Shown here: piece by piece, positions 36,525 to 49,300 of the stretch
Numbering within the stretch: position 1 is the stretch's first letter
How the letters are laid out: each line of letters begins with the position of its first letter
Assembly: GCA_964030785.1 (NCBI GenBank)
Contig: OZ034968.1
Location: forward strand, 38,237,186 to 38,301,185
Direction: 5' to 3'
DNA length: 64,000 nucleotides
DNA from: Siderastrea siderea
Taxonomy: Eukaryota; Cnidaria; Anthozoa; Scleractinia; Rhizangiidae
Program-made: the position numbers and the translations under genes
The notes under the pieces: generated by a model
What the model saw: only the letters and a program-made list of their open reading frames with translations
Database searches by the model: none
What the model was told of the DNA's origin: nothing

Positions 36525-37711
36525 TGGGTAAATAAATTTTGCGTGATCTGCTTTGGAAATTCCCTCCTTCCCCACCCCCCCACCCCAAAAAAAGAGCAAA
36601 AATGAAAACCTGCAGCAAAAATTTTGTAATGAAACCGTAAAGCTTGGAATTCTCCTTCAGCCCTTGCATTTTCAGTATTTTGCAATACAGCAATAAATTA
36701 AATGGCACGCGTTTTATTAAATTGCGTTTGATAGCTATATATTTGCGTGCCTACTTGTCGAAAGGTGATCTCGAGCTAAACGCCCGGGGTTATAAAAGGT
36801 TTCTCTTGCAAACCAAGTCTTTGGCATTTTCTTCAAGACTTAGTTTGTTTTCACTACTAAACGTTTGATTCAACAAAATTAACCTAGTGTAGATTCTAGC
36901 GTTCCCCCCCCCCCCCGTTTGTCAGTGTTTGTATGAGCTAGATTTCAAATGCATAAATTGGTACATTTTGTACGAGGACAGTGACAGATGTTTCAATTAC
37001 ACGGACATAACAAATAACAAATAAACCCACAGTTATACGCGGAACAGTACTTTCCAGTTTTATCCAGAAAAGGCTACGAAAAGCCTCAGGAACTCCAAGG
37101 CCCGAAGAATATGCCTCATTTATCAGTCGCTGACATTCCGATAAGCCTCCTCTTTGAGGCATCTATATGCTGTCCTGGAATCAGATTCTGTTCTGGAACA
37201 ATTAGAGTTCATTTGAATCGAGACTTCCAGAGCTTTCCCATTTGTTTTCACCTGTTAAGTTGCATATTTTGATCCGTATAATGTCCAAAACCCTCTGGAA
37301 TTCTGCCAAGCGTGGTAGAGACATTGCATTAACCTAGCCCTGTCCCCAAGAAAACCACGGTCAAAATATCAGCCCTCTTCAGTCCCTATTCTCATGTATC
37401 ACTAACATACCAATCAATTATCCAGTGACCTTGAACAACCTACTACGACGAAAATTCCATATTTTGCTAGATGACGGTGCCCTACAGGCCGGCATTAATA
37501 AATAACACTCGAGACAAACACTGCGGGATAAAGAAATTCTCTTATTGCTGAGATTTTCTCATTCGGTTACATTAGCATATTGTGTGATAGTTAAATTGAG
37601 GTAAGCATGGTAAGACCTTTAGATTACTTGTAGTATTATGTATTTTCTTAAAAAATTAGATGAAAGGTACAGGTGCCATATTAACCCTTAAACAGAAAAC
37701 AGAATGCAGAG

Positions 37712-37871
37712 CTTGAAATCTCTCTCCTCCGCAGAGATTCGGTGGGCGTTATTGGATTTCCGCTGTGCAAAGTGAGTGCAGGCGCTACTTTTACGCCTGC
37801 ACTCACTTTTTCAGCGGAATCTCTCCGTATGAAAAACCCTTTGAGCCTCTGCGGAGGAGAGGGGCTTGAAA
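37712..37871. repeat. 160-bp foldback MITE with perfect inner stem
   Basis: Outer arms are TTGAAATCTCTCTCCTCCGC and its diverged inverse. The inner stem AAAGTGAGTGCAGGCG (37769-37784) pairs perfectly with 37794-37809 across a 9-nt loop. Non-coding. Confidence 0.75.
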
Positions 37872-39348
37872 TCAGCTGATTCCTTCGCATTCGCCTTGCA
37901 TTGCAAGTTTGTGAAGTCAATTTTTAAATCTTGCTTGCTTGGCATCAAGACCGCGTCAGTTCTCATGACATTTCTTCCTTTTTTTTTATTCTTGTACGTT
38001 TTTGTCACACATTGCGCCATAGCACAAATGTTCTCCGCTAGTTTTCCCTGTCCTGCGCTAGCCGCCTTTTTTAGCTTCCCCTCTGAAGTTCCACCTCAGT
38101 GCACCCTTTTTGCTTACGACGACGTCGTTTTAACTTGCGGGTGATATGTTGGCACACAATTTTATATATTTTCATATTAGCTTTTACATTCCCAAATTCT
38201 AGGCGATTCGAGTGTTTTGAATGATTTCGAGAGTTTAATCAGTGTAAACAACTTTATTTGATTTATTAGATCTGTACTTTTCGTACAACGACCATATCGT
38301 TACTAAGCAACATACTCGTGCCAGAACTTGTGGCTGACTTATGCACCCGTTCTCGCAACAGCTTGCATTTTGTTTTGCAAGCTGGAAAAGTTTCACGTGG
38401 GAACTTTTTCACCCTCTAATCCCTTTTCTTTTAATTCCAGATCGATTTGATTACTTTTCGTAAACAACTATTGTTTGGCTTCATCCAGCTAAACTAAACA
38501 ATTAATGTTTTCGTGTGCGCCCAACAGGCAAGTAACGACCTGGTCACTATTTTTTAATGACTAGCATTTATGTCTTTAAGTGTTATTAACTTAGTTTAAG
38601 TTAATTCTGGACACTCTGGTCTTTTGACCAGCACGAACTGTAGAACTTTGATTCCATGCAACCTTTTGAACAATGGATCACTTAAATTAGTTTACCTAGT
38701 TACCTTCAAAATATTTACATGTTACTTTTGGATCCTTTTGTGGTATTGAATTTAACATTTTGAATACAGATCACGTACGGAAAGAAAATCCGCTTAGTTT
38801 CAGCAATGTCAGTGATTGGTAATGGGAAAACTTATATTTATGCTTACTTCTATCAACCGTTTCACTAGGCCGATCAATTCGTTAGAAGTTGTAACTTTTA
38901 CAGCAAAAATAAGTACCAGGTTTGCGACAGATTAAAGAACGCCGCCGTTGCCAGGTTAAGTTACAATCCCAAAACATTCGAGTTGAACCAATCAGAAAAC
39001 TTTACGTAATCTACGTTAACCAATCACTGTACGTCCTGGAATAAAGGTGTGGATTCTTTAAGCGTCGATTCAGTGTGTAAGCTTTAGTCGAAATAAGCAT
39101 GGGTTGAGTTGAGAGCAAAACTGAAACAAGCAAGAACTTTTGATTAAAATCCTAAAGAGAAATTTAGCCTGGAGTCCTCTCTTCAAGCAACGCCGTAAAG
39201 AGAATCCTGATACCCCAAAAGTATCGCGCGACAGATATCTGCCAAAATTTTAAGAACATGCTAAGCCACACACAAGCTGTGACTAGACTCAAGATCCAGC
39301 ACTCCTCACTGTGGTTTTCCCTTTATTAGTCCTTTTTATACAACTTCT

Positions 39349-39488
39349 TAGCCTGTGAGCAGGCTCACTTAGTGTGCCGTCACTCGTGCGAGTATCTTGG
39401 CAGAGCGAGCCGGCGAGAAGAATGGGGTGAGGAAAAGAGCCAGCTCCGTCGCGCGAATAACACACTAAGTGAGCCTGCTCGTAGGCTA
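39349..39488. mobile_element. Mutator-like MITE with 9-bp target duplication
   Basis: A 140-bp element opening TAGCCTGTGAGCAGGCTCA and closing TGAGCCTGCTCGTAGGCTA. It is flanked by perfect 9-bp copies of ACAACTTCT (39340-39348 and 39489-39497). It has the same ends as the element at 6551-6738 but a different core. Confidence 0.85.
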
Positions 39489-40084
39489 ACAACTTCTTGA
39501 TTTTGTCCCTAAATTAAGCTAAAAAAGTAAAGCTAATAGTCCGTGTAAATTGTACAGTCTAGCAGAGCCCCAAATATTAAACTACACAGGCAGTGTTACC
39601 GATAGCGAGTTTTTCTTCTATTCTTCTTTCTCCATTTTGATTTTCTGGTCATGTCTTAAAAACGTTATCAGGGTCACCGTTTGTCTAAAACCTAAGAACG
39701 TACACTCCCAGCTCAGCCTCAGCTTAGAAATTACACGGTTCCTATAAAAAAGGTGTTTTTGAATCTTTACATACCAGATCACTTTGCTATCTTTTCAGCT
39801 GGCGGCCTCTTTCTTTCCCTACGGGCTTCAACTGTAGAACACAGTTGCAGATTCAGAACTTCATATAGGTGCATGGGCCGGGAAAAAAGTGGGTTGGCCG
39901 AGTGAAAATGTTTCTAAATATCTTCTTTTTCCTTACAAAATGGGGTAGGGGCTCTCTCCTCCACAGGGGATCAAAGGAAACCTTGGGAAGGGGAATCTGC
40001 AAGCTACACAGCTCAGCAGATCAATCTTAACGCCCCACCGAACCTCTGCTAAGGAGCAGAGGGGCTGGGGGGGGAGGAACTCAC

Positions 40085-40238
40085 TGCCCATGGGCTCGAA
40101 AGAAATCAAATTTCCCCCGAAACTATGGCGCCTCAAAGTCTCTGCAGTTAAAACGCTCAATTCAAATACAGTTTTAACCAATAGAAAGTCTCCATTCCCA
40201 CGACTCAGCTTTTGGACGAGTTTGGTAGCATTATCCAT
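40085..40238 (-). CDS. Possible first exon divergent from the ANHX-like gene (weak)
   Basis: An ATG at 40238 opens a frame starting MDNATKLVQKLSRG that reaches a plausible donor (GGGCA/GTGAGT) at 40085 after 51 codons plus one base. Its start is 97 bp from the ANHX-like start, so the two could share a promoter. I do not recognise the protein and found no convincing partner exon. The frame beyond the donor runs into repeat-like sequence. It could equally be chance. Confidence 0.2.
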
Positions 40239-40335
40239 TATCAGCCGTGCATCGGCACGTGACTAGCGCGAGTTTTTTTGTGACGTTTTTCGCGCGTCAT
40301 CTGCAACTCTCAAAATTTACCGTCAGTGCAAAATC

Positions 40336-43300
40336 ATGAAGCGAACTCGTTATCTACAGCGTATTTTAGCCTCTCAGACGGATGCTGAAACAATGGGCAA
40401 GCTCATGAAACGTCTTGTCTGTTGTAACAAATTTGCAGAAGTCGAGCGATTGTTGATTTCGCTTCCGAACACTCAAGAGTACAAAGACAACGAAGACATC
40501 ACAAGAGCTAAGATTGCTCTCGCTTGGAACAAAAAAGACCTGCAAACAGTCTACAGTCTAATCGAGGTGAAGCCTTGAATGGTAGCTTTTGTTTAAAAAG
40601 TTGGTGGTTTTCCGAATGCATGTTTCAATTATTTCAAACGCATGTTCATTTCGCAAATTAAACTGGTAACATGCTCGATTCTTCTGTTAATTTTTACTTG
40701 TCTAGGATGGAAAATTCGCCAGTGGTGAAGATCTTATCGAAATGTGGGATGAAGCGCATTATTTGGAAGCTAAGTGCCGTACAGCAATACAGAGATATCG
40801 TGTTAGAGAAAGGTTTGTGAACTATTTTTATGTTTCAGTCTGTACATAAATCGTTTTGGCCAAGCCATTTTGAAAAAGTCTTCATTGCACTGTCAGTTTC
40901 CCTAAAATTGATGAATTCTTAAAATCGTCAAGTGCTTCTACTTTGGATGTCGTTGCAGTGTTTTGTCAATAAAATCTGAGGTAAAAATAGTCCAAATATC
41001 TCTAGAGTGTAAACATTTTATTTATTTTCCGATGGCTATCTTCATGATGAAACGTTTCATTCTTTCCCATCCGTGTGATTTATCGGTGGCATCCTTGGTT
41101 AATATATTTTTTCCCGTTTAAATCGAGCTACATTTGGCTCAGATTCGTAAAGATTTCTAGTTTTGTTTTTCTTTTCTCTCAAATATGTGGAATAGTATTA
41201 GAAAAAATTTTCGTGAATTACACGGCTGTTTTCACCGAACGATCATTGAACGGCACTCTAGGAGACTAGTCTATGGTTCGTACTTTTTTGAGTCTGGAGA
41301 TGAAATGTCTAAGTGTGTTTATTCAAACGAAAGCCATTCAAGAGCAGTGACTTCTTTGCTGCTGTTCGATACTCGATGTTTTCTTAAATGAAATTTGCCA
41401 GTTTTTTTGTCTCGATCTTATCTCCCGATCTATGGCTCCAAGAGTTTCGGTCAACTCGCATCGAAGCTCACCGGCAACAGATGTTTCTGTTAAGTTGATA
41501 CATTCTTTCATTGTGTGGCTTTCTTTAAGAACTCTAGCTCTTCATTCAAAGTGGAGATGAATTGTGTACGTGGTTTTGAAGTACTCCTTCAAAAATATTT
41601 GTAAAGTAAAAAACGTCGAAACTTAAAAAGCAGTTGCTTGCAAATTACCGGAAATAAGCTTGAAATAGGATACCTCAATATTTATCTTTCGCGCGCCGCC
41701 ATCTGAACGCCTGGAACAGCTGTAGCAACTCAGGCAAAAGCGATGGTTTTCAGTAGACCTCTTCAACCAGATTTTCTCAGGGGCGGATTACATGGCGAAT
41801 TTCAGCCCGGACTGAAATTTCGGACCGCCCACCGGGCAATTTTGTTGCGATAACCTGGTGAGAATTGGGCGGGAAAAATTTCAGCCCGGGCTAAAACTCT
41901 CTTCATGTAATCGCAAACGTCTTTTTGAAAAGATTTCCTCAGGAAGCCGAGCTGAAATCTCAGCCCGGCTAATCGGGCTGAATGTTCGGCTCGGGCTGAA
42001 ATTGTCCATGTATTCGGCCCCTCAGACTTTCTAACCGCTACGATACTTTTAGATCACGCTATAAATGATGTATGAAAATTTCTCGTACTGTGTTATACTT
42101 GATTTCTTTAAGATCTTGAAACTCAGCGAGGGTTTCTGAAGCCGTGTATTCCAAAATTAGAGGCCATCGGCGAATGCTCAAAAATGTATGAAAGTACAGT
42201 CTGGTCGATTCCTTTAACCAGAGCGATGATATACAATTCAGTACCGCAAACATTGACAATTGTAACATCAACTACAAGCATAAAATTTTATTCCATTACG
42301 AGTTCATAAGCGACGGAATGAAGGTGTAAGCATTCGTAGAAAGGCCTATAACTTGAGTTGGGGCGAGGCTGAGGCCAACAGTTTCTTTTGGAGACACAGG
42401 GTGGCCGCTAAAAGGATCTGGTGAAGTAGTTGAAAGAAAGGACATGGAGCTTCAGCAAGCCAGTGTCAAACTACTTTTCGGCCATGTGGCGGAGTAGGTG
42501 GGGGTTGGGGTGCAGAATTTTAAAGGGAAAGGGGATCAGGGCTTATTAACTTTTACAAATTCCAGGTTTGATTTACATATAACCTGCTGGTAATTCAAAC
42601 ACACGCTTTGCCCCATCCCTCATCACTGTGTTCCATACAAAAGGCATTTACCCAGCCATAGCGATGATGTATTCAGGAAGGGAAGAGAGCAGAAGAGGGG
42701 GAATTTTCCCAGAAGGGAAAGAGGAGGATATTTTATCTCTATATGGCACTGATGGGAATTCACATCATTATGTATCTTGTAGGATTTATCTCTTTGTTTT
42801 GACTGCAGGATAGTCTATAGTTGCTGTCATAGTAATCCTGGTGCTTTAAACTGCATTATTTTAAGTTTGGAAAATTATGACAGTGCTCTCAAACCTGAAA
42901 GAGTAAAGGGATGGTTCAACCATCGGTTTTGTTCTTAAAAAACTTGAAAATTTCAACTGTTTTTCTTTGATACCTATTAGGGATATCAGTTGAACTTAAC
43001 ATAAAGTTTGGTACCTCATACCGGACAATCCTACACAGAACTAAGCAGATCTAAGTGGGGGTGGGAGGGGGGTATAGGGTATTTTTGTGAGTCGTGATTT
43101 ACCATATTTTATTGACTTGAAACGTGAAATGTTTTTTTTTCTTGTGAAGGGATCTGCTAAGTACTTGTGATCTGGACAATTCCTATATAAGACTACTCAG
43201 CTAGGAGAGGTTTTTCTAGTTTTTGTCCTTTGTGTTTCGTAGTCTATCTGCCGCTGTCTTTCGCGCTGGACGTTTCCGAAAAACCCGGCTCTGCTAGCAG

Positions 43301-46300
43301 GGTAATATATATAAGACCCCCTCTAGGTAATGCGACCAAGGAAGCTTGTTCCCAGGCTACTAGTAGCAGAGTACTCAGATGATTGCATCATAATTGTTTC
43401 ATTCTCTTTCTAGATTTACACCTCCCCTTAGCATTTGTCCTTCTGGTGTTCGTAAGAAGAGAGGAATCTCCAAGGCTACCTGTGATGCATTGCAGGCATG
43501 GTTTACAGAGAACAGCCCATTTCCAACTGCAACTGAAAGATTGCTGCTGGCAAAGCAACATGGTCTTACTCTTGGCCAGGTAACGTTTATAGAGGTGATG
43601 TGCATGCTACCAGAACATTAGAACTATCCTCATCTTTTATTTCGGCAGAGTAGAATTTGCGAAAATCGTGTAAAATTAGCCGGGACATTTGTGTGGTTAG
43701 AAGTTATGTACTTACTGACTGTGAGGGACGGTAAGTGAGAACAGTGTGAAATAAACTCTGACTTTGACTTTGTGTACTGACCGAATATAGCGAATTTAAA
43801 ACCGCCATTGCCCAGCCTGATTACCGATTTAAATCAGAATGTTTAAGGCAGCTGGTGATAATTTCCGAATCAATATTCGCTTTCACTTTGTTTGCTATCC
43901 AGTGTTCAGTTGTTCAGTTTTAAGTCATAGCTGTGATTTGCAGAGGCAGGGCTCAAAGTTTAATTTTGGCTTTGGGAGCACTTGTGCTACCAGGTGTAAA
44001 TTTCTAGGCGCACGGCCACAATTTTAGGCGCACAGCTAAAAATGTTAGGAGCACAGTTAAAATACTGGTGGCACCAAAAAGAAAAATCAGAAAGCTTCAG
44101 ACGTTGGTTAAGTATTCATGTTATCTTTTATTTCAATCCTGTGTTTGTTCCTTTCAGGCTCTTACTATATGTTGAAGATAACACTAATACTGTTACGTTT
44201 CTTAAATCAATCTTACTTCTCAATCTCAAGAAGTATAACACTTTGTGGTACATTCAAGATAACAGAAAAATTCCACATTCATTTCCTTTGAAATTAACAT
44301 AAATAACTAAGAAAATATACACTGTCAGTTTACCGCTCACAACTTTCATCTCATTTTAGTTTAAAGCTGATACAGACTTGAAAGTAGATCCACATCATTT
44401 GATTAATACAACATTAACTCAATCAGTTGAAATCCGGTGATTGCCATGAATCAGCAACTGAAATTAATTCATCTGGCCACATTCTGTAAGCACAGTTAGG
44501 AGGCCTTGATCTCTGACCATTGTTGAACCACTTGACAACTGCTGCAGTTGGATCAAATGAGTTCAATGACACCACTGCGAACTCCAAGGTTAACAGAGGC
44601 TCCATCCGAAGTAAGAGAAACTTACTAACATGTATCCAATTTGGAAGACCATCTTCAACAAGGTCACTGAATGCATTTTTTACTGCAGCTAGTACACCTA
44701 GTGGAATAGAACAAAGAGTTGTAAAAGAATTTTACGTAACGTTATCGTAATGTACGTAACGTTACCTAGAGTTGCTGTACAACTACCGTGTCTCGTGTTT
44801 AAAATTGTCGCATCCATTGACTAAGGATGAAGATCCATGCTTTGGGAAGGCTTTACAATATCTGCAGTAGCCTGCGTAGCAGGCGTAAACGGGGAAAGGG
44901 AAGGGGAGCGAGAACGCCGGAGAAAAATGGGGTTCTGGGAGGTAGGGACGAGGGAACGCCTGCTACAAAGACCCCCATTTTTCCATCTCCGCCCACCGAT
45001 TTTCAGGTAATCCATTTAAGTTAACTGTCAATGCAACCACCAATCAGAAACAGGCGCGCGCTTTTCTGCATGACTGACTTTACGCAGGAATTCAATGAAG
45101 CGTCTAAAAATAAAGTTAGGATGAGAATTTTTTTCGAATCAAATCAAAATAATGTTTTCGAATCAAAATAACCTTGAACAACACTCAATTGCGCTTATTT
45201 TCGAAATACGAGACACGAAGCTTTTCAAAATAAAAAGATTTATTAAGATAAACCCCTCTTTGCTTCTGAAAACCAAACGCGTTCAATTTTCGCTTCTAGG
45301 AAAAGTAAGCTTAATGCATGGTTCAATTTTACCTGTTACCATCCCCCCCCCGGGCAACCCCCGGGACAAGTCCAGCCCTTCGGGCCCGGGGGTGGGGAAT
45401 TGTCTGAAACGGTTTTGTCCCGGGGGTAGGGGGGCGGGGCAAATCGAAAGTAACTTCTCGTTTTTCTTGTGAAGCACGTCACTAGCTTATCACTTCTCAG
45501 TTGACACAATGGCGCCGGACTGCGTAGAGAAGACTGCCTATTTCCAGGGAAAATCTCTAGAATTTGTAGCAGACTGGTTGCAGAAGAATAATCTCTCGAA
45601 ATTATAATCTGTATTCAAAGGCACGTTTATTATAAATTGTTAAACGAAGGTGCGTTTGATGCGTACTCGAATGGATGGCGTTCATCACAAACATAGAAAT
45701 ATTTCTTCAGCGTATTTGTATGAAACAAATGCACGGCTTTATATTAAACAGAGATCTAAGTCAGGGGTTCTTGTGAAACAAGCTAAGAAAAACTCCTTTA
45801 AAATACTGTCACCAATTTGCTCACCGGACCTCTTTTGTGCATGTGCTATATTTAGAATAAAACACGCGGTGAAGAACATTACTTTACTCGCCAGCCGAAT
45901 GCCAGAGCGGTTAGACTTCTTCTTCAGTTTTCTTTTTCAATGTACTGTCCATGTTTTTTAATACTATGTAATATCCTTCGTTCAGTAATATGTAATATCC
46001 TTCGTTTTAAGTTCTTATCAAAACGTCTGGTTGTGCTATTGTACGGAAATCAATTTTGAACACAAAACAACGTATACGTATTTGTGGTCGATGAGGAGTC
46101 CCGGGGGTCGGGAATTGTCTCTTTCTGCGTGCCCGGGGGTGGGGAATAGACCGCCAAGTAAGAAAAAAATTGCAAATCCCCGGGGGTGTGCCCGGGGGGG
46201 GGATGGTAACAGGTAGAATTGAACCCTGCATAACACGCAAGCGAAGAACCGCGATACATTTTGAACGGCATTTATTGACCGAACTACACGTTTTTCAAAA

Positions 46301-49300
46301 TTTACGCGAAAGTCATAATATGAAGAATCGGACAATTAAAATAAATATTTCAATACAAATTTACAATCAAAAATGTAATTTACTTTACCATAGGTTCCCT
46401 ACAAAGTCAACAGCTTGAGTGATGTCTTGCAACGGCAGATTTCTCTTGAAAGCAAACGTCTGTTCTCAAAGAATAAATTCTTCGCTTTTAGTTCTCCGAA
46501 TTCCACTGTTTAAGATGTCGAGCGTTTCTTAGGGCTTCTTCTTCCGATTTATAGTTCTCAAAAGGTGAGTCTTCATTCCGATAACGGGATATTTACACTG
46601 CCATGAAATTCACGCGTGAAACGGTGCAATAATGCTTTTTTGAAATCTTCTCTGAAAATGACAAAATCTCTTCTTTCTAGGACTGTATCCGGTCAGCAAA
46701 ACCGCTAAAACATCTCTTCCCTTTAGAAGAGCTCTAACTGCCGTTTCTCGCTCTGGTTTCAAGGCAATTTTGTTATCTGGCCACCAAGTTCAAATCTTCT
46801 AACAGCACGTCCTCGACTCCTCGTCAAATCACGTCATTCTCGTGGGACTTACTGTCAAAAATTAACCAATCGGAATTTTGCGGCCGCTGGCGGCCGCAGA
46901 AATGAAAAAATGGGGGTCTTTGTAACAAAGGAGACTAATGTCGCGCATGCGCACAATTCTATTTGAAATGCCTTGAATTTCATTCGAAACGCGGGAAAAG
47001 AGGAGATGGCGGCGGTCGTGCTGACAGCTTTGATTTCATTGAATGTTTATCCTGTGTTCTGGGGCAAAGGACGCCGTAAGAATGTATAGTTGTTGAATAA
47101 CTTCCAAATTTAGGTCATCATCTCAGCTTTTCCGTCAAGATAATTCATCGTGAGGAAAATCGCAGCAAGGGATTGCAAATCTGAGAAATGAGACGAGTCA
47201 GAAAAGGCGACGGTGAATTGAAAACTCGTGATAAGCAGACGAAAGTTTTGCCTTCCTGTCTTTGTTCTTCATCATCTTAGCAGACTTCAACGCAAGACCA
47301 AGTACTGTTTAACAATAAAGTAAGTTGAACGTGAATGGAAATGCGTAATGTTTGTCGCATTGAAGGATAATTTGTGCTTGAAAGGGGCAGTAAGACAAAT
47401 TCCTTGACAAGAGGAAGGTAAAAAGTGGCGTCCGCCTCGTAAACTACATGTTTTGGGGTTGTGAATGATTTCTGACGTTAAAAAAACGGAACATATAGCC
47501 GAGGCAAAAGTAAAAATCGATACGATCAAGGAATTACATGGTTTTTGCTGCTTAAGCGAAAATATTGTGCCCAGACGCAAGCAGTTAACAGCGCAACTGC
47601 AATAGAAAAGCTCAATTTTATTCCAAACAAATATTTTGCTTCAAGTATCCGAGACTTTTGTCGTGGGTTTTGGTACACGAAATCCCTTTTACTGGTAACA
47701 GTTTATTAATTAAGGAAGCGACTTTTCAAGAAAAGATATTGATAAAAGTGGCAGGGCTCAACAGGGAGTCGTCAAGGTGTGTATCACTGTCAACGACATA
47801 CGATGAAAATTACGCTACGGTCGCACCTCAGTCTACTTTGTTTCGTTCATTCATTTGGCTACTTTGATTTCTAAAAACTCCAGCCATGAAACAGTATGAA
47901 ATATCGATTCTTATCAGGGGTTTTTTAATTGTATTGCCACGATTTGTAAAAAGGAAACCCAACAAGATGACGCGCCAGCAGAAAACTGTGAAAAAAATAA
48001 CTCGAATCTTGTCGCCAGATAGGTGTTGTTTGGGCCATATATCCTACAATAGGGCTTGGTACAGCGATCGCTTTCAACCGAGAATAGAATAATAAGGTAA
48101 GAATAAGTTAGGCTAAACAGTGTTAACTTTAAAGTGGCAAGGCGTGCGGAAAGGAACGGGGAAAGCGAGGCTACAAGAACATCAAAATAAGTTCCGTGAG
48201 ATGAAAGAAACAAGGACAAGAGCTACAGCTGTTATCAATAAAAGCACGCGGAATGAGAAATTTAAACTTAAAGTGATCGGTACTTCACCAAAAACCTACG
48301 AATTAGTTATAATACTGAAGAAAACTACCCAATTAGTGATGTTCTAGGAACTGCTTAAAGTTTATTAAGGAACAATACATAGAAATTTCACCTCCATGTC
48401 TTTTAAACAGACCTATTCATAATGTGTCGAATTTGCTCTTTACATGTTAAGCTTAAAGTACATTGTGAGTTGTATTAATTTTTATGATTGTACACTGTGT
48501 TTAATACTAAACAAGATTCATATAAATACATTTCCAATTAGAAAAGTTTAATTCCAGACATAAAATGTACACATAGCATCTAGTAAAAATAGAAAATATC
48601 GTGTTTGAAAAGCAGCACACACAGATCTAGAAAGAACAAATAAATTATTTGTCCTACTCTTTACTTTTCTTGACTTTTAAAAGGAACATAATTAAAAAAT
48701 TATTTACCTTTAAAACCCAGCAAAATAACCAGTAACAGTTCTTTTGTGTTTAGTTTACACTGTAAAATTTACCTGTGCTTGAAGTAATGAAACATTTGGT
48801 TCTCTTTTATTTAAAAAAAAATACACATCACCTATCTAGAAGATCACTACAATTGTAGAAAGGCCGCTCTTTCTTTTCTTACCTAAAATACTAATAACTA
48901 TATTTGTAACATGAACTCTCAGTATGAAAAAGAACACATGCACATGATTTTGGTTTGTCTTTCTTGGGAATATGTCTGAATTCACACAAAGACCAACAAC
49001 TCCAAGCTGGCTTGATAGCTCAGTTGGTAAGAGTGCTGCACTGCTATCATAAATAAATAAATAAATAAACAAACACTTTATTTCAGTAGGGTGAATAATT
49101 ACAGTCAAACTGTAGTCTCCCTTATGGCCCTACGAAACATCCAGGTCGAATTGGAATTTGGAAATGTTGGTTTTTATGGAGGGAGGAAAACCGGAGTACC
49201 CGCAGAAAACCTCGGAGCAAGGACGAGAACCAGCAACAAACTCAACCCACAGAAATTATGACACCGGGACCGGGAATTGAACCCGGGCCACACTGGTGGA

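Larger units (their letters stand above)
35047..40335. other. Repeat-rich interval between RCHY1-like and ANHX-like genes
   Basis: No confident coding exon in 5.3 kb. It contains foldback elements at 35520-35660, 37712-37871 and 39349-39488, an inverted repeat pair (35171-35220 with 36489-36524), a C run at about 36905-36916, and otherwise unremarkable AT-rich DNA. A weak first-exon candidate lies at 40085-40238 on the minus strand. Confidence 0.5.

Noticed and set aside
36191..36708. Minus-strand frames of 164 and 81 codons with basic and Ser-rich content
   Set aside because: They coincide with the inverted dispersed repeat shared with 35171-35220 and show no splice partners.
49006..49036. 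Functional tRNA gene
   Set aside because: Only an A-box-like segment is present; no anticodon stem, B box or acceptor stem follows, so it is a SINE fragment.
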